A stretch of 64,000 nt of DNA from Congregibacter litoralis KT71 (GTDB taxonomy: Bacteria > Pseudomonadota > Gammaproteobacteria > Pseudomonadales > Halieaceae), in the NCBI RefSeq assembly GCF_000153125.2, contig NZ_CM002299.1, positions 3,112,928 through 3,176,927 on the forward strand, given 5' to 3'. Both the position numbers and the translations under genes were made by a program. The notes beneath the pieces are model-generated. The model did not search any database. It was not told the DNA's origin and saw only the letters and a program-made list of their open reading frames with translations. Numbering within the stretch: position 1 is the first letter of the stretch; each line of letters starts with the position of its first letter. This document shows positions 30,133 through 38,803 of the stretch, piece by piece.

Positions 30133-31160
30133 AAAGAGCCCAGCACACAGCGCTGGAAGAACGGATAGCTGTCTGTCGCAAAATAGTGATAGATGCCTTG
30201 TGGAAACTCCGGGGTAACACCGAAGCGCCCATTGCACTCGTCCAAATCACCGCTGCCGTCGGCATATTCCCAATCATCACTGAAGGTACCCAGCGCATAA
30301 AGATTCACAGACGGTCGATTGCCCGACGGAGTATTGACCAACTGATAACTACCTTGCATCACGACCAGGCCCGAGGCTGAATTCATAGGCTCTGAATAAC
30401 CATAGCGAGCATAAATGGGAAAACCATCGGCTGCCCAGCCAATCAACGTCATTGTCGATGAACCTGCCCCGAGTTTCTCCAGAAAACCCTCAGGCATGCC
30501 ATGATAGTGGTAGGCACCGGTCGGCTGCACATGCGCGTTATTGAAGTCGACGCCAAAATCGAAGTGAGACTGACTGAGGGCCTCGATCTCCCAGGATCCG
30601 TTGGCTCCGCCTGCCAGTGAACAACTCGCGCCCGAATCATCACAGGAACCGGCCGTAGCAGCATCTATCTTTACGCCGTTGAGCACATACCCCACGGCAC
30701 CCCGGGGCCCACCCAACTCTGTCGGCAACTCTGACCTTACCGGCGATAGCGTAAATGAGGTACTTACCGTCTGCTCCGATATGGCGTTTGGATTGTTTGC
30801 GTTAGGAAAAGCACCGACCTCATGATCTGGAATTCCGTTTGCAACGAGCCAGCGCTCCTCCGCACAGGACCACTGTGCTTCGCTGGTGTAGGTCAGGTAA
30901 GCCTGACTGTTCAGTGTGAAATTACTATAGTCGCAAAGAACACCGTCGGTGCTTGGTGAGTCACCAGCATCCTCGCTATCTGGCTGCTCCGTAGATTCGC
31001 CGCCCCCGGAATCGACGACCGCCGACGCCGCCTCGTCACTCACCACCGATGCCGCTCCGGAGCCCCCGCCACCACAACCAGTAATTGCCAGTGTTAGAAA
31101 GCAACTCAAAGTCACGCAGTGTCTCGCCATCACCATCAAACCCCCATAAACATTTATCAC
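30129..31160 (-). CDS. YHYH-domain lipoprotein
   Basis: A 343-residue protein with lipobox AITGC (Cys29), followed by GGGGSG and an acidic, Ser/Gly-rich linker (about 35-75). Residues about 130-335 fit the YHYH family (PF14240). The name motif Tyr217-His-Tyr-His220 lies in GAYHYHGMPEGF, and a second part is IGWAADGFPIYARYGY. AAGGTG stands five bases before the ATG. The family is widespread in marine bacteria but has no established biochemical role as far as I know. The motif could bind metal. It leads a three-gene unit with the small exported protein and the sulfatase. Confidence 0.85.
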   Translation of the reverse strand: MINVYGGLMVMARHCVTLSCFLTLAITGCGGGGSGAASVVSDEAASAVVDSGGGESTEQPDSEDAGDSPSTDGVLCDYSNFTLNSQAYLTYTSEAQWSCAEERWLVANGIPDHEVGAFPNANNPNAISEQTVSTSFTLSPVRSELPTELGGPRGAVGYVLNGVKIDAATAGSCDDSGASCSLAGGANGSWEIEALSQSHFDFGVDFNNAHVQPTGAYHYHGMPEGFLEKLGAGSSTMTLIGWAADGFPIYARYGYSEPMNSASGLVVMQGSYQLVNTPSGNRPSVNLYALGTFSDDWEYADGSGDLDECNGRFGVTPEFPQGIYHYFATDSYPFFQRCVLGSL

Positions 31161-31254
31161 CTTATACGTAGAGGTCCGGATTCTCCGTCGCTGAAAAGTT
31201 AATTTCCTTCACTACCTCCGGATTCGTCGAAATTTATTAGTACATTTCATGCGC

Positions 31255-31735
31255 TTACCTTTGAAGCGGCGGTGAGTCGCAGAGGTATCGGCAAGGTAAC
31301 CGCTCCAAGCTGGTGAAATCTGGCCCGCGACTTCCGGCAACTGCCCGACTCCACTCACCAAACGTACTCATCCTGAGATCGCGATAGTGCTGAGCACGCA
31401 CCAGGTGCCTGCCGAGGTTGAATAGATTACTGACAGCAGCATGGACACACATCAATCGCTGCGCCTGCCCAGCCGATTTTAATCTTCGCGTCCCTCGCTC
31501 CCGCACCCTGGTAGCCTCATACCCATAAATCCGGGGAGACTCTGCGATTGCTCTGCCCGATTGTTCTCATTCTGCTGAGTGCTGTGGATCACATCGGGCA
31601 TCAGCTCCCGATGCGCCACTCCATAATTGCGCAACTTATCTGTCACGATCGTCCTGGGCTCGCCGCCATTACTCCGCATTTGCCGCTTGGAGAACTGCTT
31701 TGCTGCGGCGCCATCCGTGAGCTCTCCGGCAATTT
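31255..31735 (-). pseudogene. IS6-family transposase relic (b), frameshifted
   Basis: The largest relic. One frame reads GELTDGAAAKQF then EPRTIVTDKLRNYGVAHREL, MPDVIHSTQQNENNRAEQSQ. A second frame continues RRLKSAGQAQRLMCVHAAVS, NLFNLGRHLVRAQHYRDLRM and STFGEWSRAVAG. Together they match the DDE-domain middle and the C-terminus of IS6/IS240 transposases, including TDKLRNYG and NNRAE. A frameshift near 31500 and the missing N-terminus make it inactive. Confidence 0.85.
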
Positions 31736-31880
31736 TTGCTCACGCTGGCGAGGCTCTCAGCAGAAACCGCCATTATTTCGGCTACAGGTCGGATATGCGT
31801 TTTCAAGATTTTCGGCAGCCATAAAAGGCTTACAGGTGTTTGGCTTAGGTCCTCAAAAAGCATCTCTCTACCCGATATAT

Positions 31881-31904
31881 CAATCATTGGGCTGCTGGTT
31901 CAAG
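31881..31904 (+). repeat. degenerate copy of the tRNA-Asn 3' part
   Basis: About 20 of 24 bases match the tRNA-Asn segment AATCATTGGGTCGCTGGTTC plus AGC. The copy here reads AATCATTGGGCTGCTGGTTC. It touches the end of transposase relic c. No tRNA fold is possible. Confidence 0.55.
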
Positions 31905-31961
31905 CAACCGCCCTTCCCCAATCTGCAACCGCACTAGCCCTAAGACCGCCGAACACCCATC
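31900..31961 (-). pseudogene. IS6-family transposase C-terminal relic (c)
   Basis: The reverse strand reads GLRASAVADWGRAVA and a stop, which aligns with the last residues of relics a, b and d. Only the C-terminus is left. It lies about 200 bases upstream of the TonB receptor gene. Confidence 0.6.
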
Positions 31962-32166
31962 AAAGCACTCCGAAAAAGCGAAAAATTGTGCAAAAAACGC
32001 ACAAATCAGGCGGTGGCACTAGCATCACGCCATCGTCTGTGGTTTTCTCAGTCTTGTCGCTCGCACAGGGTGCTTCCGTCAATTTGTAGTGACAGCCGCA
32101 GCGAGCTTAAGCACAAAAAGCAGTTGATTAGCGTTCATTTTTTCAATCAAACCGTACGAGGAACCA

Positions 32167-34869
32167 ATGATGAGATCGTTAACGAAACGACCCCCTATCA
32201 AAATCGCGACATTGGCGCTTGCCGTGTCGATGGCGCAGAGCGCTATCGCCCAGCAAGATACGCTACTCGAAGAAGTCATCATTACGGGTACCCGTTTGGC
32301 GGATCGCTCGGCCGCCGACTCTCCTGTTCCCGTCGACGTCATCAGCGGAAGCGACTTCAGAGTTAACGGCTCTACGGACCTGCAAGACATGCTGCGTACG
32401 CAGGTGCCCTCTTTTAACGTAAATTCCCAGCCTATTAGCGATGCAGCGACGATCACGCGCCCACCAAACCTGCGCGGTCTTTCGCCAGACAATGTTCTGG
32501 TACTGGTCAACGGCAAACGTCGCCACCGCGGCTCCATTATCTCCTTCCTGGGAGGCGGTATTTCAGATGGCGCGCAGGGTGTGGATATGGCAGCCATTCC
32601 GTCGCTTGCGATAAAGCAGGTCGAAGTGCTGCGCGACGGCGCCTCATCACAATACGGCTCTGACGCGATTGCGGGGGTTCTCAACTTCCGACTCCGCGAT
32701 GCCGCCGAAGGCTTTGAAATGGTAGCGCGAACCGCTTCCACCTTCGAAGGTGATGGCGACAACTATATGGTCTCGGCCAATCTTGGCCTGCCTCTGGGGG
32801 ACAATGGTTTCGTTAACATCACCGGCGAAATGCGCGATGTCGACGGCACCGTCCGCTCGGTGATCCGTGACGATGTGGCCTTTGCTGCGGCAAATGGCTA
32901 CGCACCCGTCTCTGACTTTCAGGCCATCAACACTTACACAAGCGATGTACCTCAGTACTGGGGCACGCCGGATGTCAAAGATGACGTTAAGCTGTTCATC
33001 AACTCGGCCTACCAGATTAATGACAGCATGGAAGTCTACGCGTTTGGTAACTATGCGGAGCGCGAAGTAGAGGGTGGTTTCTTTTACCGTAACGTGGTCG
33101 GTGGCTCGAATAACCTTACCGGCGGCTCCACCGGACAGCGCGGCGGCGTTTATGCGGGCCCCACGGTTGATCCGCTAACCGGTCTTAGTAGTGCTACGGG
33201 AGTCCCGTCAGTACTTGTGGGCGACCTTGATGGTGGCAGCAGCTGCATCGACGGTATTCCTCTGGGTGGTTCCGGCGGGGTTATTCCTGATCCGACGTTT
33301 CTTGCACAGGTGTCGGCAAGCGAGAACTGCTTCTCTTTCATCGAGACAATTCCGGGCGGCTTCGTGCCTCGCTTTGGTGGTACCAACGAAGATATGGCAC
33401 TGGCAGCGGGTATCCGCGGTGAAATCAACGTGGGCAACGGCCTTGACTACGACCTGAGCGTACAGCGTGGATCCAACCGCACCGATTTCTTTATCCGCAA
33501 CACCATTAACGCCTCTCTCGGCCCTGCCACCCCGCGTGATTTCGTCCCGGGCGGACAGGAGCAGACCGAAACGGTTTATAACGCCAATTTTGTCTACGGC
33601 CTTGATGTCGGCTTTGCGTCTGACCTGAGCATCGCCTTTGGCGCGGAGTTTCGTGAAGAGGAGTTCGACCTGTTTGCCGGCGACCCGGCGTCCTACGAGC
33701 TTGGAGTTCTCGCGTCTCAGGGCTTTTCGTCAAGCTCTAACGGCTTTGGCGGCTTTCCCAACGACACCTCAGCCAAGCAGGACAACACGTCGTTTTACAT
33801 CGATCTTGAAGCCGATGTTACCGATAACCTGACGCTTCAGGCGGCGGCCCGTCACGAAGAGTTCAGCAACTTTGATGGGACGATTACCTATAAGCTTGCA
33901 GGTATGTACCGTGTAACGGACAGCTTCCGCCTTCGCGGCGCGGTCTCAACGGGCTTCCACGCACCCACCGCTGGTCAGGCGAACATCACTAACGTCACCA
34001 CACAAAACGTACAGGGCGTACTGATTGACCAGGGAACACTTCCGCTGTCATCCGCAGCGGGGCAGATAGGTGCTGATTACGTTGAGAGCTTTGGAAATGG
34101 ACGACCAGGCCTCGATACCGAGGAAGCGGAGAACTTCTCTCTCGGCGTTGTATTTGATATCGGGAACTCTACCTGGACCATCGACTACTACAATATCGAT
34201 GTGACAGACCGAATCGCGCTGGGTGCCAATGTTGACTTCCTGGATGCACTGAACTTTGCCGGCGGCGGTTCCGACTATGGCACCATATCCGATGCACTCA
34301 CCGGACTCGACGCGGATGGCATCATCAACCGTCAGGACTTTCTCGGTCTCGACGATCTGGCTGAGTTCCGCTTCTTCAGCAACAGCTTCGATACCAGCAC
34401 CGAAGGTGTCGACGTTGTGGGTAACATGTACTTTGACTTCCTCAGTGGCAGCTCTACTGTGACTGTGGCGTTTAACTACAACAAAACCGAAGTCACCGAT
34501 CGCGGAACGGTCAATCCGATCAGCGATGGTCGTGTAGAAGCTCTCGAAGAGCTACTGCCAGAGTACAAAGGTAACGTGACCTGGTCACACGTGCAGGGTA
34601 AGTTCCGCACGCTGCTCCGTGCGAACTACTACGGGGACTGGAGATCAACATCTAATGGATACAATGTGGATGCCGCCACCTTGATCGACGCCCAGGTGGC
34701 CTACCAGTTCACCGACTCCATAGAAGTGGTTCTAGGTGTGGAAAACCTGTTTGACGAATATCCTGACGAGAACCCAGGTCAGGGTGGTACCGGTCAGCTG
34801 TACCCCGAGGACAGCCCCTTTGGTTTTAACGGCGGCACCTGGTATCTGCAGGGACGTCTGGTCTTTTAA
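32167..34869 (+). CDS. TonB-dependent outer-membrane receptor
   Basis: A 900-residue receptor with signal peptide (1-28), TonB box LLEEVIITG at about 33-41, and a plug domain with VLVLVNGKRRHRGSII and VEVLRDGASSQYGSDAIAGV. The beta-barrel ends in GGTWYLQGRLVF with a terminal Phe. Cysteines near SCIDG and ENCFS probably close an extracellular loop. The type with KRRHR is common in marine bacteria and Sphingomonadales; the ligand is unknown. Transposase relics on both sides suggest that it arrived as cargo. A strong terminator follows. Confidence 0.92.
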   Translation: MMRSLTKRPPIKIATLALAVSMAQSAIAQQDTLLEEVIITGTRLADRSAADSPVPVDVISGSDFRVNGSTDLQDMLRTQVPSFNVNSQPISDAATITRPPNLRGLSPDNVLVLVNGKRRHRGSIISFLGGGISDGAQGVDMAAIPSLAIKQVEVLRDGASSQYGSDAIAGVLNFRLRDAAEGFEMVARTASTFEGDGDNYMVSANLGLPLGDNGFVNITGEMRDVDGTVRSVIRDDVAFAAANGYAPVSDFQAINTYTSDVPQYWGTPDVKDDVKLFINSAYQINDSMEVYAFGNYAEREVEGGFFYRNVVGGSNNLTGGSTGQRGGVYAGPTVDPLTGLSSATGVPSVLVGDLDGGSSCIDGIPLGGSGGVIPDPTFLAQVSASENCFSFIETIPGGFVPRFGGTNEDMALAAGIRGEINVGNGLDYDLSVQRGSNRTDFFIRNTINASLGPATPRDFVPGGQEQTETVYNANFVYGLDVGFASDLSIAFGAEFREEEFDLFAGDPASYELGVLASQGFSSSSNGFGGFPNDTSAKQDNTSFYIDLEADVTDNLTLQAAARHEEFSNFDGTITYKLAGMYRVTDSFRLRGAVSTGFHAPTAGQANITNVTTQNVQGVLIDQGTLPLSSAAGQIGADYVESFGNGRPGLDTEEAENFSLGVVFDIGNSTWTIDYYNIDVTDRIALGANVDFLDALNFAGGGSDYGTISDALTGLDADGIINRQDFLGLDDLAEFRFFSNSFDTSTEGVDVVGNMYFDFLSGSSTVTVAFNYNKTEVTDRGTVNPISDGRVEALEELLPEYKGNVTWSHVQGKFRTLLRANYYGDWRSTSNGYNVDAATLIDAQVAYQFTDSIEVVLGVENLFDEYPDENPGQGGTGQLYPEDSPFGFNGGTWYLQGRLVF

Positions 34870-34950
34870 GAGGGCCTAACCTTAGGCAAAGAGCTTCGGT
34901 AAAGAGCTTCGCCAGCTGCCCGTTTTTGGGGCAGTAAAAACGAAGCAACG

Positions 34951-34991
34951 AGGGTCGCAGACATAGAAATATGTGCTGCGACCTTTTTTTT
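34951..34991 (+). terminator. terminator after the TonB receptor
   Basis: GGTCGCAG then ACATA, loop GAAA, TATGT then CTGCGACC, followed by eight T residues. There is one small bulge in the stem. It lies about 80 bases after the receptor stop. Confidence 0.85.
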
Positions 34992-35033
34992 GGTGTTGGC
35001 AAATCAACTGCATCACGCAGCAGAACCTGTCTC

Positions 35034-35212
35034 CTACGCACGAGCAACCACCCTCGCCCAATCTGCGAACGCAATGATCCCAAGACCCTGCTAGCCTCAC
35101 GGCTGTCACTTTGCAAGAGACGCTTGAAGAACCGCTTTGCAGCCGATCCGTCCGGCTTAGTCTGTAGGATCACATCCACGACTTCGCCATGCCCAGCGCC
35201 ATACCCACCAAA
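35034..35212 (-). pseudogene. IS6-family transposase relic (d), internally deleted
   Basis: The reverse strand reads GHGEVVDVILQTKPDGSAAK then RFFKRLL, the start of the IS6 DDE domain. It then jumps to RVLG and, after a frame change, IIAFADWARVVARA and a stop, the C-terminus. The catalytic middle (TDKLR...NNRAE) is deleted. It lies downstream of the TonB receptor, in the same orientation as relic c. Confidence 0.75.
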
Positions 35213-35273
35213 AGTAGACGCTTTCAGGCGAAGCGCTGCGCGCGGCCTCCGCTTCTAGCGAGGGGCGACCCCA

Positions 35274-35840
35274 TCAGCGATTCCGCGCCTGATGCCAGGA
35301 AAGAATACAGACCAGCGCGGCATAAAAGCTGGTAAGGACGACCGTGCCCCACCAGCCTCCCTGCCCGTAGGCGATCGTGCCAGTCCAGCTGCCCACCCCT
35401 CCGCCGATAAACATCAGCGTTATGTAAAGAGTCATAAGACGGGTGCGAGCTGCAGGCGGGGTGTTGAGGCTGGTCATACGACCTGTCACATCGACCATCG
35501 GCCCAACGGTGCTCATGATTGCTATCGGTACCAACAAAAATAACCAGTGAACCGTTGCTAGTCCCAGCGTCAGAATTCCCAAAAAATTAAGTGTCGCCAC
35601 ACGAAAACGTGCACGCTCAGGACCAATACGATCCGCCCAGCGGCCCAGGCGAGGAGTTACCAGCAGGCTAATTGCCGAAAATGCAGCAAGGTATCCCACT
35701 GTGTCGGTACCCAGATTCAACTCTGCACTGGTCAGATGTAGTCCGATACCGAGCCAGCAGCTCAGAAAGGCCGAGAATCCCAAGCCCTGTATGATGCCTG
35801 AGACGATGACGCGCGGGTGCTTGCGGGCCAGGGCAGTCAT
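35274..35840 (-). pseudogene. C-terminal half of an MFS transporter
   Basis: A 188-residue frame with about six hydrophobic segments, corresponding to the second half of a major-facilitator protein: LVTPRLGRWADRIGPERARF is the central A-like loop motif of the C-terminal half, and TRLMTLYITLMFIGGGVGSW is typical of helix 11. No N-terminal half precedes it. The DNA upstream goes straight into a hairpin and the M48 gene. The break is therefore near 35850. It could still be translated from its ATG, but a working transporter is unlikely. Confidence 0.7.
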
Positions 35841-35866
35841 ATCTAGCTGTTTTCTATAGTATTTTC

Positions 35867-35894
35867 AAAGGGTTGCGGTGACACAGCCCTTTTT
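35867..35894 (+). terminator. terminator-like hairpin between M48 gene and MFS fragment
   Basis: AAAGGGTTG, an eight-base loop and CAGCCCTTT followed by TT. The T run is on the plus strand, although both adjacent genes read from the minus strand. It resembles the stem of the terminator after tRNA-Asn. Confidence 0.45.
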
Positions 35895-35898
35895 ATCT

Positions 35899-37164
35899 CT
35901 ACTCTACCTCGTCAGGAGCCTCACCAGGGAGGTGCTCAGCCTTCCAGCGCATAGCCATGTAGATGCGCATGTAGGGGGAAGGGTGGTGATTAAACCAGTT
36001 CTCTTCAAATTCAGACGGCTCAAGCTTTCGGTATTCTGCGGTGAGCAGCGCGACCTCGGCCCAGGCATCGGGATTCTGGGTGGCATTGATCGCAAACAGA
36101 TCGGCTTCATACTCCTGCACATAGACCACGCGGTAAAAAACCGGCGTAGCCAACGATCCCACGACGGTGAGAATTGCCACAAGCAACGGGAACCCCGCGT
36201 AGTCGTCTATCCCCCGCACACCCCAGTCCTCGCCTTTACGTCGCAGCAATGCGCGAAAAATCACGTGGCTGAGGAGGAAAAGAGCTAGCAATATTGGCAG
36301 CAATGCGAGCATCATTTTAATTGGATGATTGAGCACGTAGTGGCCAATTTCATGAGCCATTACCGCTTCGACACTGTCTACGTCGGCGCGATTGAGAAGA
36401 TTGTCATTGAGGGCAATTCGCGCCGTTCCGAACAGGCCGCTAACGTTCGCGCTTACGCGATTCGTCTGGCGCGAGGCATCCACCTGCTTTACATCGTCCA
36501 CCTCCATCCCATTAGCTCGCGCAATCGACAGGATTCGCTCTTTCAAAGGACCTTCGTCCATGGGTCGATATTCATTAAACAGCGGATCGATAAAGACGGG
36601 GCTGATGAATAGGGCAAACAGCATAAAGCCGACAGACAGACCAGAACCCCAGGCCCACCAATTATCTTGCGTTCGGCGAATCACCAGGTACAGCAAGCCC
36701 ACAAACAGCGCGAACAAAAGGGTGGTAACTCCACCCTCTATAAGAAAGTCTCCGAACCAGGCAGAGAAAGATTGAGTCGCCAGACCATATTTATGCTCCG
36801 TGTAGAAGTCACTGAACCAGGTAAGTGGAAACAACAATACGGACGACACCAGTGCGTAAATCGGTATGTAGATAAACGCTCGGGCAAAGGGTGACTTTAA
36901 TTTTGCCTCCGCAAGTTCTCGCCAGCGCCGCGACCAGCCCCGCGAGAGGAACAGCCAGGCAATTAGCACCGCCGCCACCGTATCAAGAAGCATAACGACG
37001 TAGCCGGTATTCACGTAACCATCAGTATTGGCAATCGCATCGGCCGAGGTCGAACTCAGATAAGCACGAGTAGAACCTTCGACATCAAATCCTTGAGCAG
37101 TCGTTGCCGCAACCAGTAGAAAAAAAGACGCCCCTCCCGTGAGCAACTTCAATAACCGCAACAT
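35899..37164 (-). CDS. M48 (Ste24/CAAX-type) membrane metalloprotease
   Basis: A 421-residue integral membrane protease. The zinc site is His271-Glu272-His275 in MAHEIGHYVLNH, with the third ligand in YEADLFAI, and the C-terminal HHPSPYMRIYMAMRW is typical of Ste24/CAAX protease 1 homologues. Several transmembrane helices flank the site. The ATG at 37164 has GGAGG six bases upstream. The frame is open further back to 37323 but has no better start. Bacterial homologues take part in membrane protein quality control. It is divergent from the GST-like gene. Confidence 0.9.
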   Translation of the reverse strand: MLRLLKLLTGGASFFLLVAATTAQGFDVEGSTRAYLSSTSADAIANTDGYVNTGYVVMLLDTVAAVLIAWLFLSRGWSRRWRELAEAKLKSPFARAFIYIPIYALVSSVLLFPLTWFSDFYTEHKYGLATQSFSAWFGDFLIEGGVTTLLFALFVGLLYLVIRRTQDNWWAWGSGLSVGFMLFALFISPVFIDPLFNEYRPMDEGPLKERILSIARANGMEVDDVKQVDASRQTNRVSANVSGLFGTARIALNDNLLNRADVDSVEAVMAHEIGHYVLNHPIKMMLALLPILLALFLLSHVIFRALLRRKGEDWGVRGIDDYAGFPLLVAILTVVGSLATPVFYRVVYVQEYEADLFAINATQNPDAWAEVALLTAEYRKLEPSEFEENWFNHHPSPYMRIYMAMRWKAEHLPGEAPDEVE

Positions 37165-37587
37165 AGATTCCTCCAATCTATTTTGATAAATGAAGGAAAT
37201 TTTTCGGTTTCCTCCATCAAAAGCAACCCCTTCCGTTTCGAGAGTCGAGTCAAAAGTGATTGCGGCCCATACAGACTCAAGCCTCTGACACCGCCGTAAC
37301 CAATAATCTTTGCTTCGAATCACTCGCCCGACAGCAGCTTCGGCGTCGGTTCGACGTTCGGTCGAGAAAATCTTTTGCGATTTTTCAGCTTACTCGCTCC
37401 GGCCTAAGATTTCTTCCAATCCGGGGCAGTTAACTTGGCGACACCTTGGCGAAAACCTTGCGATACCTTTGCACTGAGCCACAGTAGATCAGATACTGAA
37501 CTGCCGCATCGGCTACTGCTCCCTGAGGACACTCGTACTGTCAATCCAGCCTGGCTGACTTTGTCTCCCGTTCACAAGGAATCCCTA
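37165..37587. promoter_or_regulatory. divergent intergenic region with a 31-base repeat
   Basis: The 423 bases between the M48 and GST-like genes hold a small inverted repeat near 37187-37211 (GAAGGAAA/TTTCCTCC) and the second copy of the 31-base repeat at 37414-37444. I cannot assign promoters with confidence. The open frame running into the GST-like gene from 37435 looks non-coding. Confidence 0.5.
37414..37444 (+). repeat. 31-base dispersed repeat, copy 2
   Basis: It pairs with 28173-28203 at about 27 of 31 positions, in the same orientation, 9.2 kb away within the accessory region. Confidence 0.6.
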
Positions 37588-38700
37588 ATGACGCACCACT
37601 CGCTCTACGGTTCACCGTTTTCACTTTACACGGGACGCGCTCGCAGCTACTTGATCAAGGCGGGACTAACCTACCGCGAGACCACGCCCACCAGCGAGCA
37701 CTATGCGAAGGTCGTGTTGCCTGCTGCCGGCAATCGTCAGGGCATACCAACGCTGGAAACCGCAGACGGTGAGGTTATTCGTGACGGCGCTGCGATTATC
37801 GATCATTTTGAGGCCCTGAGCGGCCATGGTTTTTCGCCTAGTCGTATCAAGCAGAACCTGATCAGTCGCTTGTTTGATGTCATTGGGGCCGAGGGGCTCC
37901 TGCGACCGGCGATGCACTATCGCTGGAACTTTGATGATCAAAATCTGGAGTTCCTGCGCTTCCATTTTCAGACCATGATGCCAAAGGGTATGAAGGACAA
38001 GACCGACAAGGCCATGCAGGCCATGCGCCGAGCAGCGCAGGGCTTTGGCGTCGTTCCTGACACTTTTGCGGTGGTCGAGTCCCTGTATGAACAACTGCTC
38101 GATACGCTGGATGCGCACTTTGCCGCAGTTCCTTACTTGCTGGGTAATCGACCTTGCATCGGGGACTTTGGCATGATCGCACCGTTGTACGCTCACCTGG
38201 GTCGTGACCCCAAGCCTCTGTCGATGATGCAGACGCGAGCACCTCATCTGTTTCGCTGGGTAGAAAGAATGAACCGCCCGGAACCTGACATTGGTGAGTT
38301 CGAAAACCAGGCAGACGGTTATCTACCGGACGATGAAATCCCCGAAACGCTGATAGCAGTCATGCGGCACCTGGCCACTGATTTTGTGCCCGAAACACTT
38401 GCAGCGGCAGCCACTATTAATCACTGGCTGTCTACTCAAGATGACCTGGCCTCTGGCGCTACGGCCGAGCGAGGTGTGGGCTTTTGCCAGTTTGAGATCG
38501 CTGGGGTCACCATCAGCGCCCTTGCGCAACCTTATCGATTCTATTTGCTGGCGAGAGTTCAGGCGATATACGAGTCGGTGACTGCGGTAGAGCAAGCGAC
38601 ACTGTCGTCGTTACTGGAGGAGGCGGGAATGGGAGAGCTTTTGAGCGCAAGACTGACCCGCGAAATCGCTCGGACAGGAAATCTGGAGGTGTGGTCTTAG
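37588..38700 (+). CDS. glutathione S-transferase-like protein
   Basis: A 370-residue protein, longer than a standard GST of about 210 residues. Residues 1-80 form a thioredoxin-like GST N-domain (LYGSPFSLYTGRARSYLIKA, then GNRQGIPTLETADGEVIRDG). A helical GST C-domain follows, with the N-capping region NRPCIGDFGMIAPLYAHLGR. The last 100 or so residues are an added region of unknown fold. The ATG at 37588 follows AAGGA and gives MTHHSLYGSPF. Such long GST-like proteins are common in marine proteobacteria. The substrate is unknown. Confidence 0.8.
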   Translation: MTHHSLYGSPFSLYTGRARSYLIKAGLTYRETTPTSEHYAKVVLPAAGNRQGIPTLETADGEVIRDGAAIIDHFEALSGHGFSPSRIKQNLISRLFDVIGAEGLLRPAMHYRWNFDDQNLEFLRFHFQTMMPKGMKDKTDKAMQAMRRAAQGFGVVPDTFAVVESLYEQLLDTLDAHFAAVPYLLGNRPCIGDFGMIAPLYAHLGRDPKPLSMMQTRAPHLFRWVERMNRPEPDIGEFENQADGYLPDDEIPETLIAVMRHLATDFVPETLAAAATINHWLSTQDDLASGATAERGVGFCQFEIAGVTISALAQPYRFYLLARVQAIYESVTAVEQATLSSLLEEAGMGELLSARLTREIARTGNLEVWS

Positions 38701-38803
38701 TGAGCCGCCGGCGAATAGAGATGACACCGGACTATCAGGCTATGTTGAAAGCAGCCTTTGAGCAGCCGCGCTCTATACCAAGGCGGTGGGCATGCCGGGG
38801 CGA

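Larger units (their letters stand above)
31161..32166. other. about 1 kb without intact genes: transposase and tRNA debris
   Basis: Between the YHYH gene and the TonB receptor there is no intact coding region. The stretch holds relic b (31255-31735), the second tRNA-Asn-like fragment (31881-31904) and relic c (31900-31961). The last 200 bases should contain the promoter of the receptor gene. I see no clear -35/-10 pair there. Confidence 0.75.

Noticed and set aside
31881..31904. A second functional tRNA-Asn
   Set aside because: Only the 3' part is present and no cloverleaf can form.
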